64,000 nucleotides of DNA from Mariniflexile sp. AS56 (GCF_030552475.1 NZ_JAUPED010000014.1:31787-95786); one strand, 5' to 3'. Positions 8,901 through 18,323 are shown, counted from the first letter of the stretch. Program-made: numbers and translations. The notes: generated by a model not told the origin, from the sequence alone.

Positions 8901-10205
8901 ATGACGACTCGTTTTTTATATTCTCTCCTTTTACTAATTAGTATCCTTTCATGTAGCTCTAAACAAGAAGATATTACAAACGAAATTGAAACGCCTGTAG
9001 ACACCAATAAAACACCAAATATTTTATTTGTTATTGCAGATGATATGGGACTAGACGCTTGCCCAGGTTATGATATAGGAGCAGTAAAACCGAATATGCC
9101 AAATTTGGAAAGTATGATTAATTCTGGAATTCGATTTACCAATCTTTGGTCTAACCCAACCTGTGCTCCTACGCGAGCAACGATACTTACGGGGAAATAT
9201 GGTTTTAGAACCGGTATTTTAACGCCCGGAGATGTTTTATCAACTTCTGAAATTTCTTTACAAAGTTATTTAGATAATAACACGAATAGCACTTACAATC
9301 ATGCCGTTATAGGGAAATGGCATTTGTCGAATTCTACAACCCATCCAACGGATATGGGTGTGAATTATTATGCTGGATTTTCGGGTGGCGTTATACCTAA
9401 TTATTATAATTGGACTTTAATTGAAGATGGAAAAACATCAACATCCACAGAATATACAACTACTAAATTCACCGATTTAGCCATTAATTGGGTTGATAAA
9501 CAAGCGCAACCCTGGTTTTTATGGTTAGCCTATAATGCGCCACATGTGCCTTTTCATTTACCACCTAACAACCTGCACTCGCAAGGTCAATTACCAACAG
9601 ACGATGCCAGTATCAATGCCAACCCACTACCCTATTACATGGCGGCTTTAGAAGCACTTGATTCTGAAATGGGTAGATTAATCGCATCCATGCCTCAAGA
9701 AGAAAGAGACAATACCATTATTATTTTTATAGGTGACAATGGCAGTCCTAATCAGGTAGCGCAAACATACCGGTCTAGCAGGGCTAAAGGTAGTATTTAT
9801 CAAGGTGGTGTTAATGTACCGATGGTTATTTCGGGCAAAAATGTTACTAGAATCAATGATACAGAAAATGCTTTAATAAACACCAGCGATTTATTTGCAA
9901 CCATCGCCCATATAGCGGGTGTAGAAACCACTAAAATTAACGACAGTAAAAGTTTTAAAGGTCTTTTAACAAATACAAATAACGAAAACAGAACGGTTGT
10001 TTATGCTGAAAACAATGATCAAACAGTAAGAAATAGCACTCATAAATATATTTATTTTAATGATGGCTCTGAAGCACTTTACAAACTAGAAACCGATGCT
10101 TTGGAAACCACCAATTTGCTTAATACGAACCAACTACCGTTAAGCGATTCAGATTCTGCAGCAAAATCATCGTTAATTAATGAGTTAAATACCATTTTAA
10201 ATTAA
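8901..10205 (+). CDS. Lipoprotein sulfatase (arylsulfatase family, Cys-type)
   Basis: 434 residues. A lipoprotein signal (ISILSC, lipidated Cys18) places it in the outer envelope. The alkaline-phosphatase-like fold begins PNILFVIADDMG with the metal-binding Asp pair. Cys88 sits in the sulfatase signature CAPTR followed by ATILTGK, where Cys is converted to formylglycine by a maturase. Downstream are a metal/substrate His (GKWHL) and the second metal site IFIGDNGSP. It hydrolyses sulfate esters, in marine flavobacteria usually on algal polysaccharides or their fragments. No glycoside hydrolases or SusCD pair lie nearby, so it is not part of a visible polysaccharide utilisation locus. No maturase gene is in the window. 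Confidence 0.92.
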   Translation: MTTRFLYSLLLLISILSCSSKQEDITNEIETPVDTNKTPNILFVIADDMGLDACPGYDIGAVKPNMPNLESMINSGIRFTNLWSNPTCAPTRATILTGKYGFRTGILTPGDVLSTSEISLQSYLDNNTNSTYNHAVIGKWHLSNSTTHPTDMGVNYYAGFSGGVIPNYYNWTLIEDGKTSTSTEYTTTKFTDLAINWVDKQAQPWFLWLAYNAPHVPFHLPPNNLHSQGQLPTDDASINANPLPYYMAALEALDSEMGRLIASMPQEERDNTIIIFIGDNGSPNQVAQTYRSSRAKGSIYQGGVNVPMVISGKNVTRINDTENALINTSDLFATIAHIAGVETTKINDSKSFKGLLTNTNNENRTVVYAENNDQTVRNSTHKYIYFNDGSEALYKLETDALETTNLLNTNQLPLSDSDSAAKSSLINELNTILN

Positions 10206-10277
10206 TTATTTATTTTAAAAACTTCATATAAATACTTTTAGTAATTCATACTTTTACTTTTTGAATTATTAGAAACT

Positions 10278-11291
10278 ATGGAAATAAACGATAAATCTGG
10301 AACAAAGGAATATATAGCAAATTCACAACGCTACGAGAACATGACCTATAAGAGAACTGGCAAAAGCGGTGTGCTTTTACCCGCAATATCTCTTGGTTTA
10401 TGGCATAATTTCGGATTTATCGATAACATTCAAAACGGTAGAGCTGTTTTAAAAACGGCATTCGATTTAGGGATTACTCATTTTGATTTGGCTAATAATT
10501 ACGGACCTCCTTATGGTTCTGCCGAAGAAAATTTCGGAACTATTTTCAAAAAAGACTTCAAAAACTATAGAGATGAATTGTTTATTGCCAGTAAAGCGGG
10601 TTACGATATGTGGCCTGGACCATATGGCAATTTCGGGTCTAGAAAATATTTAATTTCTAGTTTAGATCAAAGTTTGAAGCGTATGGGACTGGATTATGTT
10701 GATATTTTCTATCATCACAGACCAGATCCAGATACACCTTTAGAGGAAACTATGGGCGCTTTGGCCGACATCGTTCGTCAAGGAAAAGCTTTGTATGTGG
10801 GTATTTCTAATTACCAACCCAAAGAAACTCAAGAAGCAGCTGCTATCTTAAAGCGTTTAGACGTTCCTTTCATTCTACATCAAGCCCGCTATTCTATGCT
10901 AGATCGTTGGGTTGAAAATGAACTTTTAGATACTTTAGATGATAACGGTGTTGGGTGTGTTGCTTTTTCACCTTTAGCCCAAGGGATGCTTACCGATAAA
11001 TATTTAAAAGGAATCCCTAAAGATTCTAGGGCAGCCAAAGATTTAAGCTATTTAAACGTAGATACAGTTACGAGTAATCTTGAAAAAGTACAACTTTTAG
11101 ATGCCATCGCGCAAACACGTGGCCAGAAATTATCACAAATGGCTATTGCTTGGATTTTAAGAAAACCTCAAGTGGCTTCTGTTTTAATTGGTGCGAGTTC
11201 TCCGAATCAACTAAAAGAAAACGTAAAGGCATTGGGTAATTTAAGTTTTTCTGAAGATGAATTGCAATTGATTGATAAAATTGTTGGTTAA
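10278..11291 (+). CDS. Aldo/keto reductase, YghZ (L-glyceraldehyde-3-phosphate reductase) subfamily
   Basis: 337 residues of a (beta/alpha)8 NADPH-dependent reductase. The first 35 residues already align with YghZ (IANSQRY, then YKRTGKSGVLLPAISLG), which supports the ATG at 10278. The subfamily features LWHNFG and FDLANNYGPPYGSAEENFG carry the catalytic Asp and Tyr, with Lys in FIASKAGYDMWPGPYG and His in FYHHRPD. The C-terminal LIGASSPNQL binds the NADPH phosphate. In E. coli the homologue reduces L-glyceraldehyde 3-phosphate and methylglyoxal, so aldehyde detoxification is likely. The 72-bp gap to the sulfatase gene may contain its own promoter. Confidence 0.9.
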   Translation: MEINDKSGTKEYIANSQRYENMTYKRTGKSGVLLPAISLGLWHNFGFIDNIQNGRAVLKTAFDLGITHFDLANNYGPPYGSAEENFGTIFKKDFKNYRDELFIASKAGYDMWPGPYGNFGSRKYLISSLDQSLKRMGLDYVDIFYHHRPDPDTPLEETMGALADIVRQGKALYVGISNYQPKETQEAAAILKRLDVPFILHQARYSMLDRWVENELLDTLDDNGVGCVAFSPLAQGMLTDKYLKGIPKDSRAAKDLSYLNVDTVTSNLEKVQLLDAIAQTRGQKLSQMAIAWILRKPQVASVLIGASSPNQLKENVKALGNLSFSEDELQLIDKIVG

Positions 11292-11351
11292 CCCAAAGCA
11301 ACCAATAGGTTTTAATAGCATCTAGTGCATAAAGTTTGATCTATTCGCTTT

Positions 11352-11737
11352 ATGAAAAAACTACTATTTTTCGTTTTCGTTTTTGTATGCTGTATGAGCA
11401 TCAATTGCTCTTCCAATAAATTGAATAATGATATTATTGGTCATTGGAATTGGGTAGAATCTTCTGGTGGGTTTGATGGTAGAACTTTAACTCCAGAAAG
11501 CACGGGAGATATTATGAAACTTGAATATCTAGAACTAAAATCAAGCTTTTTAAAAATGAACTATTAGAATCTGAAACAAACTACAAACTAGGTAAAGGAA
11601 AATCTATTAGAGGCGAAAATTCAAAACTAATAATTTATGAAACTGGAAATATGCGATCATATGAAGTATTTGAAAATGAACTTGTGCTATTTGATAACTG
11701 CCATGACTGCTTTCAGTACCATTATATTTTAGAATAA
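11352..11737 (+). pseudogene. Small lipocalin-like lipoprotein gene broken by a frameshift
   Basis: The first frame, from an ATG at 11352, encodes a lipoprotein signal (SINCSSNK) followed by IIGHWNWVESSGG and GDIMKLE, a pattern seen in small lipocalin-like proteins. It stops at 11565-11567. The -1 frame takes over near 11525-11550 and continues LFKNELLESETNYKLGKG, then LIIYETGN and CHDCFQYHYILE, ending at TAA 11735-11737. Joined, the two pieces give one protein of about 128 residues. A single missing base near 11526, or in the T run at 11547-11551, would restore it. Either the gene is a recent pseudogene or the base is an assembly error. Confidence 0.72.
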
Positions 11738-11742
11738 CGATA

Positions 11743-12423
11743 TTACTCTTTTACTATAATTATAGTCGCCTTTACACCTGTTGAAAGGTTCCAACGGTTG
11801 GCCGATATTAAATTACCCATATCATCAATAACACGAAATTCCGCAGTATTTGGTCCAGATTCTCCTTGATTTAAGGCTAAGAAATCTATTTTATTAAATC
11901 CTTTTTGTAAATCGAGTTTAAAACCACTAAAGCCACCATTTAGAAATACTCTAGCCTGCACCACATCATCATTTACTAAAACCTGTATTAAATCGCCATC
12001 TACATAACCGTGGTCACGATATGAAACATTCACAGATTTGGCATTGCTTTTAAAGTCTCCAAAATACTGGTCGGTTAAACTACCGTTTCTAGCTTCAACT
12101 TCTGCTTGACTTAATTTTGTATTCTCTAAATTCTTATCTAGCTGTTTTTGATAAAGCTCTCCGGGATTTCCAAACTTTTCACCAAATAACGAAAACTCCT
12201 TTTTTGGAGCTTCAACACCAGTTGATAGATTCGGCACATCTAAACTTCCAAAGGTTGTGTTGTTAGAATTGTCGGGTTTCGAAGGTGTTATTTTTGGTGT
12301 ATTATCAATTTGTTTTTTACTTTCAACCGCAGGAATAGCCGTAGATTTATTCTGGCTATCTATTTGAGCTTGAGCAAAAAATGTTGCTGATAATAAAATA
12401 AAAAATGATAAAAGTAGCTTCAT
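11743..12423 (-). CDS. Secreted protein of unknown function
   Basis: 226 residues with a clear signal peptide (LLLSFFILLSATFFAQAQ). A low-complexity Asn/Ser/Pro/Lys-rich linker (about 20-75) follows. The conserved part is a C-terminal domain of about 100 residues: VSYRDHGYVDGDLIQVLVND, a glycine turn FLNGGFSGF, and RVIDDMGNLI. It is predicted to be all beta, probably periplasmic. I recognise the type as a recurrent flavobacterial secreted protein but not a named family. It converges with the broken lipoprotein gene 5 bp away. Confidence 0.7.
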   Translation of the reverse strand: MKLLLSFFILLSATFFAQAQIDSQNKSTAIPAVESKKQIDNTPKITPSKPDNSNNTTFGSLDVPNLSTGVEAPKKEFSLFGEKFGNPGELYQKQLDKNLENTKLSQAEVEARNGSLTDQYFGDFKSNAKSVNVSYRDHGYVDGDLIQVLVNDDVVQARVFLNGGFSGFKLDLQKGFNKIDFLALNQGESGPNTAEFRVIDDMGNLISANRWNLSTGVKATIIIVKE

Positions 12424-12476
12424 CAGTTTTATAAAACAGTTTTGGGTTTATACTAATTACAGACTTAATTATTCCT

Positions 12477-12484
12477 CAAAGATA
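12477..12484 (-). promoter_or_regulatory. Candidate -7 box (TATCTTTG) of the secreted-protein gene
   Basis: The minus strand reads TATCTTTG, matching TAnnTTTG, 53 bp upstream of the ATG at 12423. Confidence 0.4.
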
Positions 12485-12569
12485 TTTTTTTATATTAAAA
12501 ACACCTTTATAAGCCTCTATATTTTACAATCATTTAACAAAAAGCGTTCCCAAATTAATATTTTAGCTA

Positions 12570-12998
12570 TCATTCTTTAATAATAAGACTATCAACAGGT
12601 TTCAAAATGCCATAAGAAATAGAAACTTTTTTTCTTCCCCATTTTTTTGCTGCTTTTACATCAATACCCATGTAAATATCAATCTTGTTTTCCCAACGAG
12701 AATGCATGCGGTCTTTCACATAGAAGATACTATCAAAGCCTTTAATTTTTACAGGCGTATCGCGAATCAACCCCTTTCTGAACAAATCTCTAGAAACGGC
12801 AATGTAATTTAATCCAGGTTTTAAACTATCACCAAAAGCGGTAATATGCGGGTTGGAATTGGTTTGACTTTTTAATGAATTATATGCTGAAGCCGTCACT
12901 TTTAAATCGTGCCAAATGTAATTCTCTTCAAAAGGTATTACGACTTCTTTTTTACACGAAAAACAGGTAAGTAAACATAAGACGACTAGTATTCTCAA
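12570..12998 (-). CDS. 3D-domain (double-psi beta-barrel) lipoprotein, TTG start
   Basis: 142 residues. The start is a TTG: an in-frame stop lies six bases upstream and the frame from TTG gives a full lipoprotein signal (VLCLLTCFSCKKE, Cys15). The body matches the 3D domain of MltA/Sps-type proteins: TASAYNS, IAVSRDLF, FYVKDRMHSRW, IDIYMGIDVKAAKKWGRK. The aspartates of the motif (KDRM, KID, IDV) are present. Such domains occur in peptidoglycan-active or cell-wall proteins. As a short single-domain lipoprotein it probably acts in the periplasm. It follows the E1 dehydrogenase gene after 32 bp. Confidence 0.78.
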   Translation of the reverse strand: MRILVVLCLLTCFSCKKEVVIPFEENYIWHDLKVTASAYNSLKSQTNSNPHITAFGDSLKPGLNYIAVSRDLFRKGLIRDTPVKIKGFDSIFYVKDRMHSRWENKIDIYMGIDVKAAKKWGRKKVSISYGILKPVDSLIIKE

Positions 12999-13030
12999 AG
13001 TCTATAGATTTATGATGATTAAAGATACTG

Positions 13031-15034
13031 CTAATATTTTAAAAGTGATTTTAATTCGGTTTCAAATCTAGTTTTAGGAAGATACTGTGCTTCTAATTGA
13101 GCCGCAAAAGGGATTGGTGTTTCTAAGCCTCCCACGCGCTTTACAGGTGCGTCTAAATACTCAAAACAATGCTCCATGATTAATGCTGAAATGTCACTAG
13201 CAATGCCTCCAAACAAACTATCTTCATGAAAAACAATCGCTCTCCCTGTTTTTTTAACCGAGGCATAAATAGCTTCAGTATCTAGTGGTTGAAGCGTTCT
13301 TAAATCAATCAGGTCTGCTTCAATTTCGGTGTTATTATCTAAAGTCTCTAAAGCCCAGTGAACCGCAGCGCCATAGCTAACAATAGTAATGGCGCTACCC
13401 TCACGAATTAGCGATGCTTTTCCGAAAGGAAGCGTATAATAATCAACAGGAACCTCTTGACGAATGGTACGATATAAACCTTTATGTTCAAAAAACAATA
13501 CAGGATTCGGGTCGTTAATCGCTGTATTCAACAAGCCTTTGGCATCATACGGAAATGCAGGATACACCACTTTTAAACCAGGCGTTTTAGTAAACCATGC
13601 TTCGTTAGTTTGTGAGTGAAATGGTCCTGCGGCAACACCGCCACCACAAGGCATTCTTAAAACCACATCGGCATTTTGGCCCCAGCGGTAATATGACTTT
13701 GCTAAATAATTCACCACAGGATTAAAACCTGAACTTACAAAATCGGCGAATTGCAACTCAACAACACTTTTTATGCCTGCTATTGAAAGTCCCATAGCAG
13801 TTTCTATAATGGCCGATTCACAAATAGGCGTATTGCGTACTCGGTCTTTACCAAACTGTTCTACAAAACCTTCTGTAATTTTAAAAGCACCACCGTATTC
13901 GGCAATGTCTTGCCCCATAATAACGAGGTCTTGGTTTCGCTCCATACTTTGCTTTAAACTGTCTGAAATCGCATCAATGAAACGTACATCCTTCAATTCT
14001 GAATTATTTTCAATGTCTTGATATATAAATTCTTGAAATACATCACTTAACTCAGTAGTTTCATTAGGAATAATAGCTTCTTCCGCAAAAGCGCTATTTA
14101 AATGTTCGTTAATTTCATTGATAATATCCTCTTTTAACTGCGCATCTTCCTGATCGGTTAAAATATCTTGTCCTTTTAAAAACTGTTCAAAATTTACTAC
14201 AGGATCTTTTAGTGCCCAAGTATCCATTAAGTCTTGAGGCACATATTTTGTACCACTGGCCTCTTCATGTCCACGCATTCTAAAGGTTTTAAATTCTAGT
14301 AAAACGGGTCTCGGGTTGTTACGAACACTTGCTGCAATGTCACTTATTTTTGTATAAACTTCAATGATGTTATTGCCATCTATAATATGCGATTCCATGC
14401 CGTAGCCCATGCCTTTATCGGCAATGTTTTGGCAATTATACTGTTCATTTGTGGGGGTTGAAAGTCCGTAGCCATTATTTTCCACACAAAAAAGCACGGG
14501 TAATTGCCATACGGAAGCCACATTTAATGCTTCATGAAAATCGCCTTCACTCGTACCACCTTCACCGGTAAACACCGCCGTAACTTGGTTGGAATTTTTC
14601 AATTTTGAAGCCAATGCAATACCATCGGCAACACCTAATTGCGGACCCAAATGCGAAATCATGCCCACAATATTGAAGTCTTGTGTACCAAAATGAAAGG
14701 ATCGATCTCTACCTTTTGTGAATCCAGAAGCTTTACCTTGCCATTGTGCAAACAGTCTTTTTAACGGAATGTCGCGGGTTGTAAAAACACCCAAATTGCG
14801 GTGCATAGGTAAAATATAGTCGTTTTTATGAAGCGCCATAGTAACACCAACCGCAATAGCTTCCTGCCCAATACCTGAAAACCATTTACTTATTTTTCCT
14901 TGACGCAGAAGAATAAGCATTTTTTCTTCTACCAATCGGGGCTTTAAAATAGCCTTGTATAAACTCAATAAAGTGTTAGAATCTAATTGATTATGACTAA
15001 AATCAATATTCGTGAAAGCTGCATTCTGATTCAT
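13031..15034 (-). CDS. Fused E1 alpha/beta subunit of a branched-chain/2-oxoacid dehydrogenase
   Basis: 667 residues from the ATG at 15034 (MNQNAAFTNIDFS); an ATG at 15073 would add 13 hydrophobic residues not expected in a cytosolic enzyme. Residues about 1-330 are E1 alpha (KMLILLRQGKISKW, TPP motif GEGGTSEGDFHEALN ending in ENNGYG, phosphorylation-loop-like SFHFG). Residues about 340-667 are E1 beta (QDIAEYGGAFKITEG, LQFADF, HEDSLFGG). It decarboxylates 2-oxoisovalerate-type acids and feeds E2, supplying branched acyl-CoA for iso-fatty acids, which flavobacteria use heavily. The genes for E2 and E3 are not in the window. The fusion is common in Bacteroidota. Confidence 0.9.
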   Translation of the reverse strand: MNQNAAFTNIDFSHNQLDSNTLLSLYKAILKPRLVEEKMLILLRQGKISKWFSGIGQEAIAVGVTMALHKNDYILPMHRNLGVFTTRDIPLKRLFAQWQGKASGFTKGRDRSFHFGTQDFNIVGMISHLGPQLGVADGIALASKLKNSNQVTAVFTGEGGTSEGDFHEALNVASVWQLPVLFCVENNGYGLSTPTNEQYNCQNIADKGMGYGMESHIIDGNNIIEVYTKISDIAASVRNNPRPVLLEFKTFRMRGHEEASGTKYVPQDLMDTWALKDPVVNFEQFLKGQDILTDQEDAQLKEDIINEINEHLNSAFAEEAIIPNETTELSDVFQEFIYQDIENNSELKDVRFIDAISDSLKQSMERNQDLVIMGQDIAEYGGAFKITEGFVEQFGKDRVRNTPICESAIIETAMGLSIAGIKSVVELQFADFVSSGFNPVVNYLAKSYYRWGQNADVVLRMPCGGGVAAGPFHSQTNEAWFTKTPGLKVVYPAFPYDAKGLLNTAINDPNPVLFFEHKGLYRTIRQEVPVDYYTLPFGKASLIREGSAITIVSYGAAVHWALETLDNNTEIEADLIDLRTLQPLDTEAIYASVKKTGRAIVFHEDSLFGGIASDISALIMEHCFEYLDAPVKRVGGLETPIPFAAQLEAQYLPKTRFETELKSLLKY

Positions 15035-15097
15035 AAATTGGGAATTTAATAGAATCAAAGATAGCATTTTCAATTATAAAGTAAACTGAATTACATT

Positions 15098-15129
15098 GTC
15101 CGAATTTTTACAATGTTTTTGTACATTTG
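15098..15129 (+). promoter_or_regulatory. Bacteroidota-type promoter for the oxygenase operon
   Basis: TTG at 15098-15100, then 21 bases, then TACATTTG at 15122-15129. This fits the flavobacterial rule TTG-N17-23-TAnnTTTG. The oxygenase ATG is 28 bp downstream. It is the best complete promoter in the window. Confidence 0.65.
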
Positions 15130-15156
15130 TTATAGAACAATCTAAAATGATTCCAC

Positions 15157-16107
15157 ATGAATATGATACCAAGTGTAGATTTAAGTGATTTTATATCTGG
15201 CGACTCTGTTAAAAAACAACAATTTGTAGACGCTATTGGAAAGGCTTATGAAGAAATCGGGTTTGTAGCACTAAGAGGTCATTTTTTAAATGATACATTA
15301 GTTGAAACTTTATACAGTGAAGTAAAGAACTTTTTCGAATTGCCTGTCGAAAAAAAGCGCAAGTACGAAATACCCGGTATTGGTGGACAACGCGGCTATG
15401 TTTCTTTTGGAAAAGAAAGCGCTAAAGGCAAAAAAGAAGGCGATTTAAAAGAGTTTTGGCATTTTGGACAGTACGTTGATGATAACCCGAAATTAGAAGC
15501 AGAATACCCCGCAAACGTTATGGTTGAGGAATTACCTGAATTTAATAAAGTAGGGAAAGAAACCTATAAAATGCTTGAAAAAACAGCTAAATATGTATTA
15601 CGCGCTCTCGCTTTACATTTAGGTTTGGAAGAGACGTATTTTGATAATTATATACACAATGGGAATTCTATTTTAAGACCCATACATTACCCACCAATTA
15701 CCGAAGAACCTAAAGAAGCTGTACGAGCAGCAGCACATGGTGATATTAATTTAATCACCTTACTCATGGGAGCTCAAGGTCGTGGGTTGCAAGTACAAAA
15801 CCATAAAGGTGAATGGATAGATGCCATTGCAGAGCCTGATGAGTTAATGATAAATGTTGGTGATATGTTATCGAGACACACTAATAATAAGCTTAAATCG
15901 ACTATTCATCGCGTTATTAATCCGCCAAAAGAACTTTGGGGTACTTCACGTTATTCCATTCCGTTTTTTATGCACCCCATAAGCGATATGAAACTAGATG
16001 TTTTAGATGGTTGCATCGATGAAAGGAACCCGAAAGGTTTTGAGGATATCACGGCTGGTGAATTTTTAACAGAACGTTTAATTGAATTAGGACTTATTAA
16101 GAAATGA
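15157..16107 (+). CDS. 2-oxoglutarate/Fe(II)-dependent oxygenase, isopenicillin N synthase family
   Basis: 316 residues. The N-terminal DIOX_N part (IPSVDLSDFISG, VALRGHF) is followed by the jelly-roll core. Iron ligands are HxD in AAHGDINLITLL and the distal His in STIHRVINP; the 2-oxoglutarate carboxylate contact is RYSIPFF (Arg-x-Ser). All residues needed for activity are present. The substrate is unknown. Bacterial members without a biosynthetic cluster are usually annotated only as family oxygenases. It is the first gene of a five-gene run with short gaps. A second ATG two codons downstream is possible. Confidence 0.87.
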   Translation: MNMIPSVDLSDFISGDSVKKQQFVDAIGKAYEEIGFVALRGHFLNDTLVETLYSEVKNFFELPVEKKRKYEIPGIGGQRGYVSFGKESAKGKKEGDLKEFWHFGQYVDDNPKLEAEYPANVMVEELPEFNKVGKETYKMLEKTAKYVLRALALHLGLEETYFDNYIHNGNSILRPIHYPPITEEPKEAVRAAAHGDINLITLLMGAQGRGLQVQNHKGEWIDAIAEPDELMINVGDMLSRHTNNKLKSTIHRVINPPKELWGTSRYSIPFFMHPISDMKLDVLDGCIDERNPKGFEDITAGEFLTERLIELGLIKK

Positions 16108-16112
16108 TTTTA

Positions 16113-16153
16113 CAGTTTTTAGTCTAAGTCGTTGTATACGGACTGAAAAACTG
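16113..16153. repeat. Inverted repeat between oxygenase and SUI1 genes
   Basis: CAGTTTTTAGTC at 16113-16124 can pair with GGACTGAAAAACTG at 16140-16153 (one bulge), with a 15-base loop. No T-run follows on the plus strand, so it may weaken rather than end transcription, or set differential expression of the oxygenase and the genes behind it. Confidence 0.4.
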
Positions 16154-16176
16154 GAAATGAATACTAAAAAAAACAA

Positions 16177-16506
16177 ATGGATTTACAAGATCAATTAAAA
16201 AATCTGTTCCCAGATCACAAAGAAGAAGAACCTACAGTCGATACTGAAAGTACTTCAAAAATTTGGATGCAAGACGACCCCATTCTTTGTAAATATGAAA
16301 AACGCAAAGGTAAGCCCATTACTATTTTAGAAGGGTACACAGGCGCTACTGAAGATTTTAAAATTTTAGCAAAAGAAATTAAAACCAAACTAAGTGTTGG
16401 AGGTAGTTTTAAAGATGATAAAATTATTATTCAAGGCGATTATCGTGATAAAATCATGAAAATGCTAAAAGACAAAGGGTTTAACGTAAAACGCGTAGGC
16501 GGTTAA
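16177..16506 (+). CDS. SUI1/eIF1-family translation initiation factor (YciH-like)
   Basis: 109 residues. An acidic N-terminal region is followed by a complete SUI1 fold: KYEKRKGKPITILEGYTG, then ELAKEI-like ILAKEIKTKLSVGGSFKDD, then IIIQGDYRDKI and GFNVKRVGG. The GxGGS-like loop is SVGGSFKD. Bacterial YciH influences start-codon fidelity or stress-related initiation. It is followed after 4 bp by the DUF1835 gene and is probably co-transcribed with it. Confidence 0.9.
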   Translation: MDLQDQLKNLFPDHKEEEPTVDTESTSKIWMQDDPILCKYEKRKGKPITILEGYTGATEDFKILAKEIKTKLSVGGSFKDDKIIIQGDYRDKIMKMLKDKGFNVKRVGG

Positions 16507-16510
16507 TATT

Positions 16511-17452
16511 ATGAGCAAGCATCCGCTTCACATCACCAATGGTTCTGTTTTAACCAAGCGCCTCGACGAACTAAATATTGAAGGGGATATACTTACATGG
16601 CAAGAAATGCTGTGTGAAGGACCTACTGTAGAGCAGGTGTATTCCGATGAATTTTTGAAACTTAGAAAAGACTTTTTTAGTTCATTTTATGATATTACGC
16701 TCGTAACATCTGAAATTAAATTAGAATTAAATAAGTTAGATGCCACCGAAAAATATTCTGAAATAGTACTTTGGTTTGAGTATGATTTGTTTTGTCATAT
16801 CAACATGATTGCTATAATAAGTCTTTTACATCAGAAAGGAATAAACCTACCACTCTATTTGGTTTGCAGTGGTAAAGTGGAACGAAACAAGAATTTAAAA
16901 GGTTTAGCAGAACTTAATTCGGGTCAATTGCTAAAACATTTTAGAGACAAAGTAGCACTTTTACCAGAAGATATTGAAATGGCTATGAGTGCATGGAGTA
17001 TTTACTGTGGTACAGACCATAATTTACTAAAACCTCTTATTATAGAAAAATCGTCGTTTAAATATTTAAGCAATTGTTTAAAAGCACATTTAGAACGCTT
17101 TCCTAAAACGAAAGATGGTTTAAATGTGATGGAACGCAATATCTTGGAAATAGTTAGAGATAACAGCATTAAATCCAAGCACCACTTGTTGGGTTATGCG
17201 CTTAATTACCAAGGTTACTATGGTTATTCCGACTTGCAGGTTTCTAGAATTATAGAAAAACTAACCCTCTTTTTCACAGAAGAAGAAAACCTCATTAAAT
17301 TAAATAGAAAAGGTCACGAAGCTTTACTGGCTAAACATAATTTTGCTTTAGAAATTAATAACGCCATGACTTATGGAGGTGCCTTTAAATTCGATTTTCA
17401 ATTTAATAAAAATGAAAATAAATTAATAAAAACGATATATAATGCCAATTAA
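16511..17452 (+). CDS. DUF1835 domain-containing protein
   Basis: 313 residues. The start LHITNGSVLTKRLDELNIEGDILTWQEMLCEGP has the pattern of DUF1835, followed by the matching helical C-terminal region (LWFEYDLFCHINMIAIISLL, and RFPKTKDGLNVMERNILEI). The family has no established activity. The ITNGS and EMLCEGP loops look like a nucleotide- or phosphate-binding Rossmann-like site. The gene overlaps the downstream nucleoside phosphorylase by 11 bp, so the two are translationally coupled; a nucleotide-related role is a reasonable inference only. Confidence 0.85.
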   Translation: MSKHPLHITNGSVLTKRLDELNIEGDILTWQEMLCEGPTVEQVYSDEFLKLRKDFFSSFYDITLVTSEIKLELNKLDATEKYSEIVLWFEYDLFCHINMIAIISLLHQKGINLPLYLVCSGKVERNKNLKGLAELNSGQLLKHFRDKVALLPEDIEMAMSAWSIYCGTDHNLLKPLIIEKSSFKYLSNCLKAHLERFPKTKDGLNVMERNILEIVRDNSIKSKHHLLGYALNYQGYYGYSDLQVSRIIEKLTLFFTEEENLIKLNRKGHEALLAKHNFALEINNAMTYGGAFKFDFQFNKNENKLIKTIYNAN

Positions 17453-18311
17453 AGAATCGGAATTGATACTAAACCCAGATGGTAGTGTTTACCATCTTAA
17501 TTTAAAACCAGATCAAATTGCTGAAACCATCATTTTTGTGGGAGATCAAGATCGGGTTGGGCAAGTATCAAAACACTTTGATCGCATTGATTTTAAAACC
17601 CAGAAACGTGAATTCAAAACGCATACGGGTACTTTAAAGGGGCATCGCATTTCTGTTATTTCAACAGGCATTGGTCCCGATAATATTGATATTGTTGTAA
17701 ATGAATTGGATGCACTTTTCAATATTGATTTGGAAACAAAAACAATAAAAAAGGAATTAACAAGCCTTCAAATTATTAGAATTGGCACTTCAGGCTCTTT
17801 ACAAAAGGATATTCCTGTCGATTCTTTTCTGTTAAGCACACACAGTCTCGATCTTAACGGTATGTTGCATGCTTATCAAGTAAACAGCATCAGCCATCCT
17901 GATATTGAAGATGCTTTTATAAAACATAGCAATTGGCACCCAAACAAATCACGCCCTTTGGTTATAGCGAACAGTAAACTACTTGAAACCAAATTGGAAA
18001 GCAGTACCATGCATAAAGGACTAACGGCTACTGCGGGTGGTTTTTACGGTCCTCAAGGACGTGTGTTACGCTTACCAATCCAAGATGCGGAGTTAAACAC
18101 TAAAATGGATAACTTTAATTTTAACGGTATGCGTGTTACAAATTTAGAAATGGAAACATCGGCCATTTATGGGCTTTCAAAACTGTTAGGTCATCATGCG
18201 CTATCATTAAACGCGATTGTTGCTAATAGAGCCGACGGTACTTTTAGTAAAAATCCTTTAGAAACTGTAGAAAAACTTATAACTTATACTCTAAATAAAG
18301 TTTTTGAATAA
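17442..18311 (+). CDS. Nucleoside phosphorylase (uridine phosphorylase-like)
   Basis: 289 residues of the NP-I family. Phosphate-binding elements are FVGDQDRVGQVSKHF near the N-terminus and RIGTSGSL; the ribose/base side is MRVTNLEMETSAIYGLSKLL, containing the typical MExE-like METS segment. It splits nucleosides with phosphate to a base and ribose 1-phosphate in the cytosol. The N-terminal ELILNPDGSVYHLNLKP is usual for Bacteroidota members. Substrate (uridine or another nucleoside) is not certain. Its start lies inside the DUF1835 gene. Confidence 0.88.
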   Translation: MPIKESELILNPDGSVYHLNLKPDQIAETIIFVGDQDRVGQVSKHFDRIDFKTQKREFKTHTGTLKGHRISVISTGIGPDNIDIVVNELDALFNIDLETKTIKKELTSLQIIRIGTSGSLQKDIPVDSFLLSTHSLDLNGMLHAYQVNSISHPDIEDAFIKHSNWHPNKSRPLVIANSKLLETKLESSTMHKGLTATAGGFYGPQGRVLRLPIQDAELNTKMDNFNFNGMRVTNLEMETSAIYGLSKLLGHHALSLNAIVANRADGTFSKNPLETVEKLITYTLNKVFE

Positions 18312-18323
18312 ACCATTCATTTT

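Noticed and set aside
8901..11291. Polysaccharide utilisation locus around the sulfatase
   Set aside because: No SusC/SusD pair, glycoside hydrolase or regulator is present; one sulfatase and one reductase do not make a locus.
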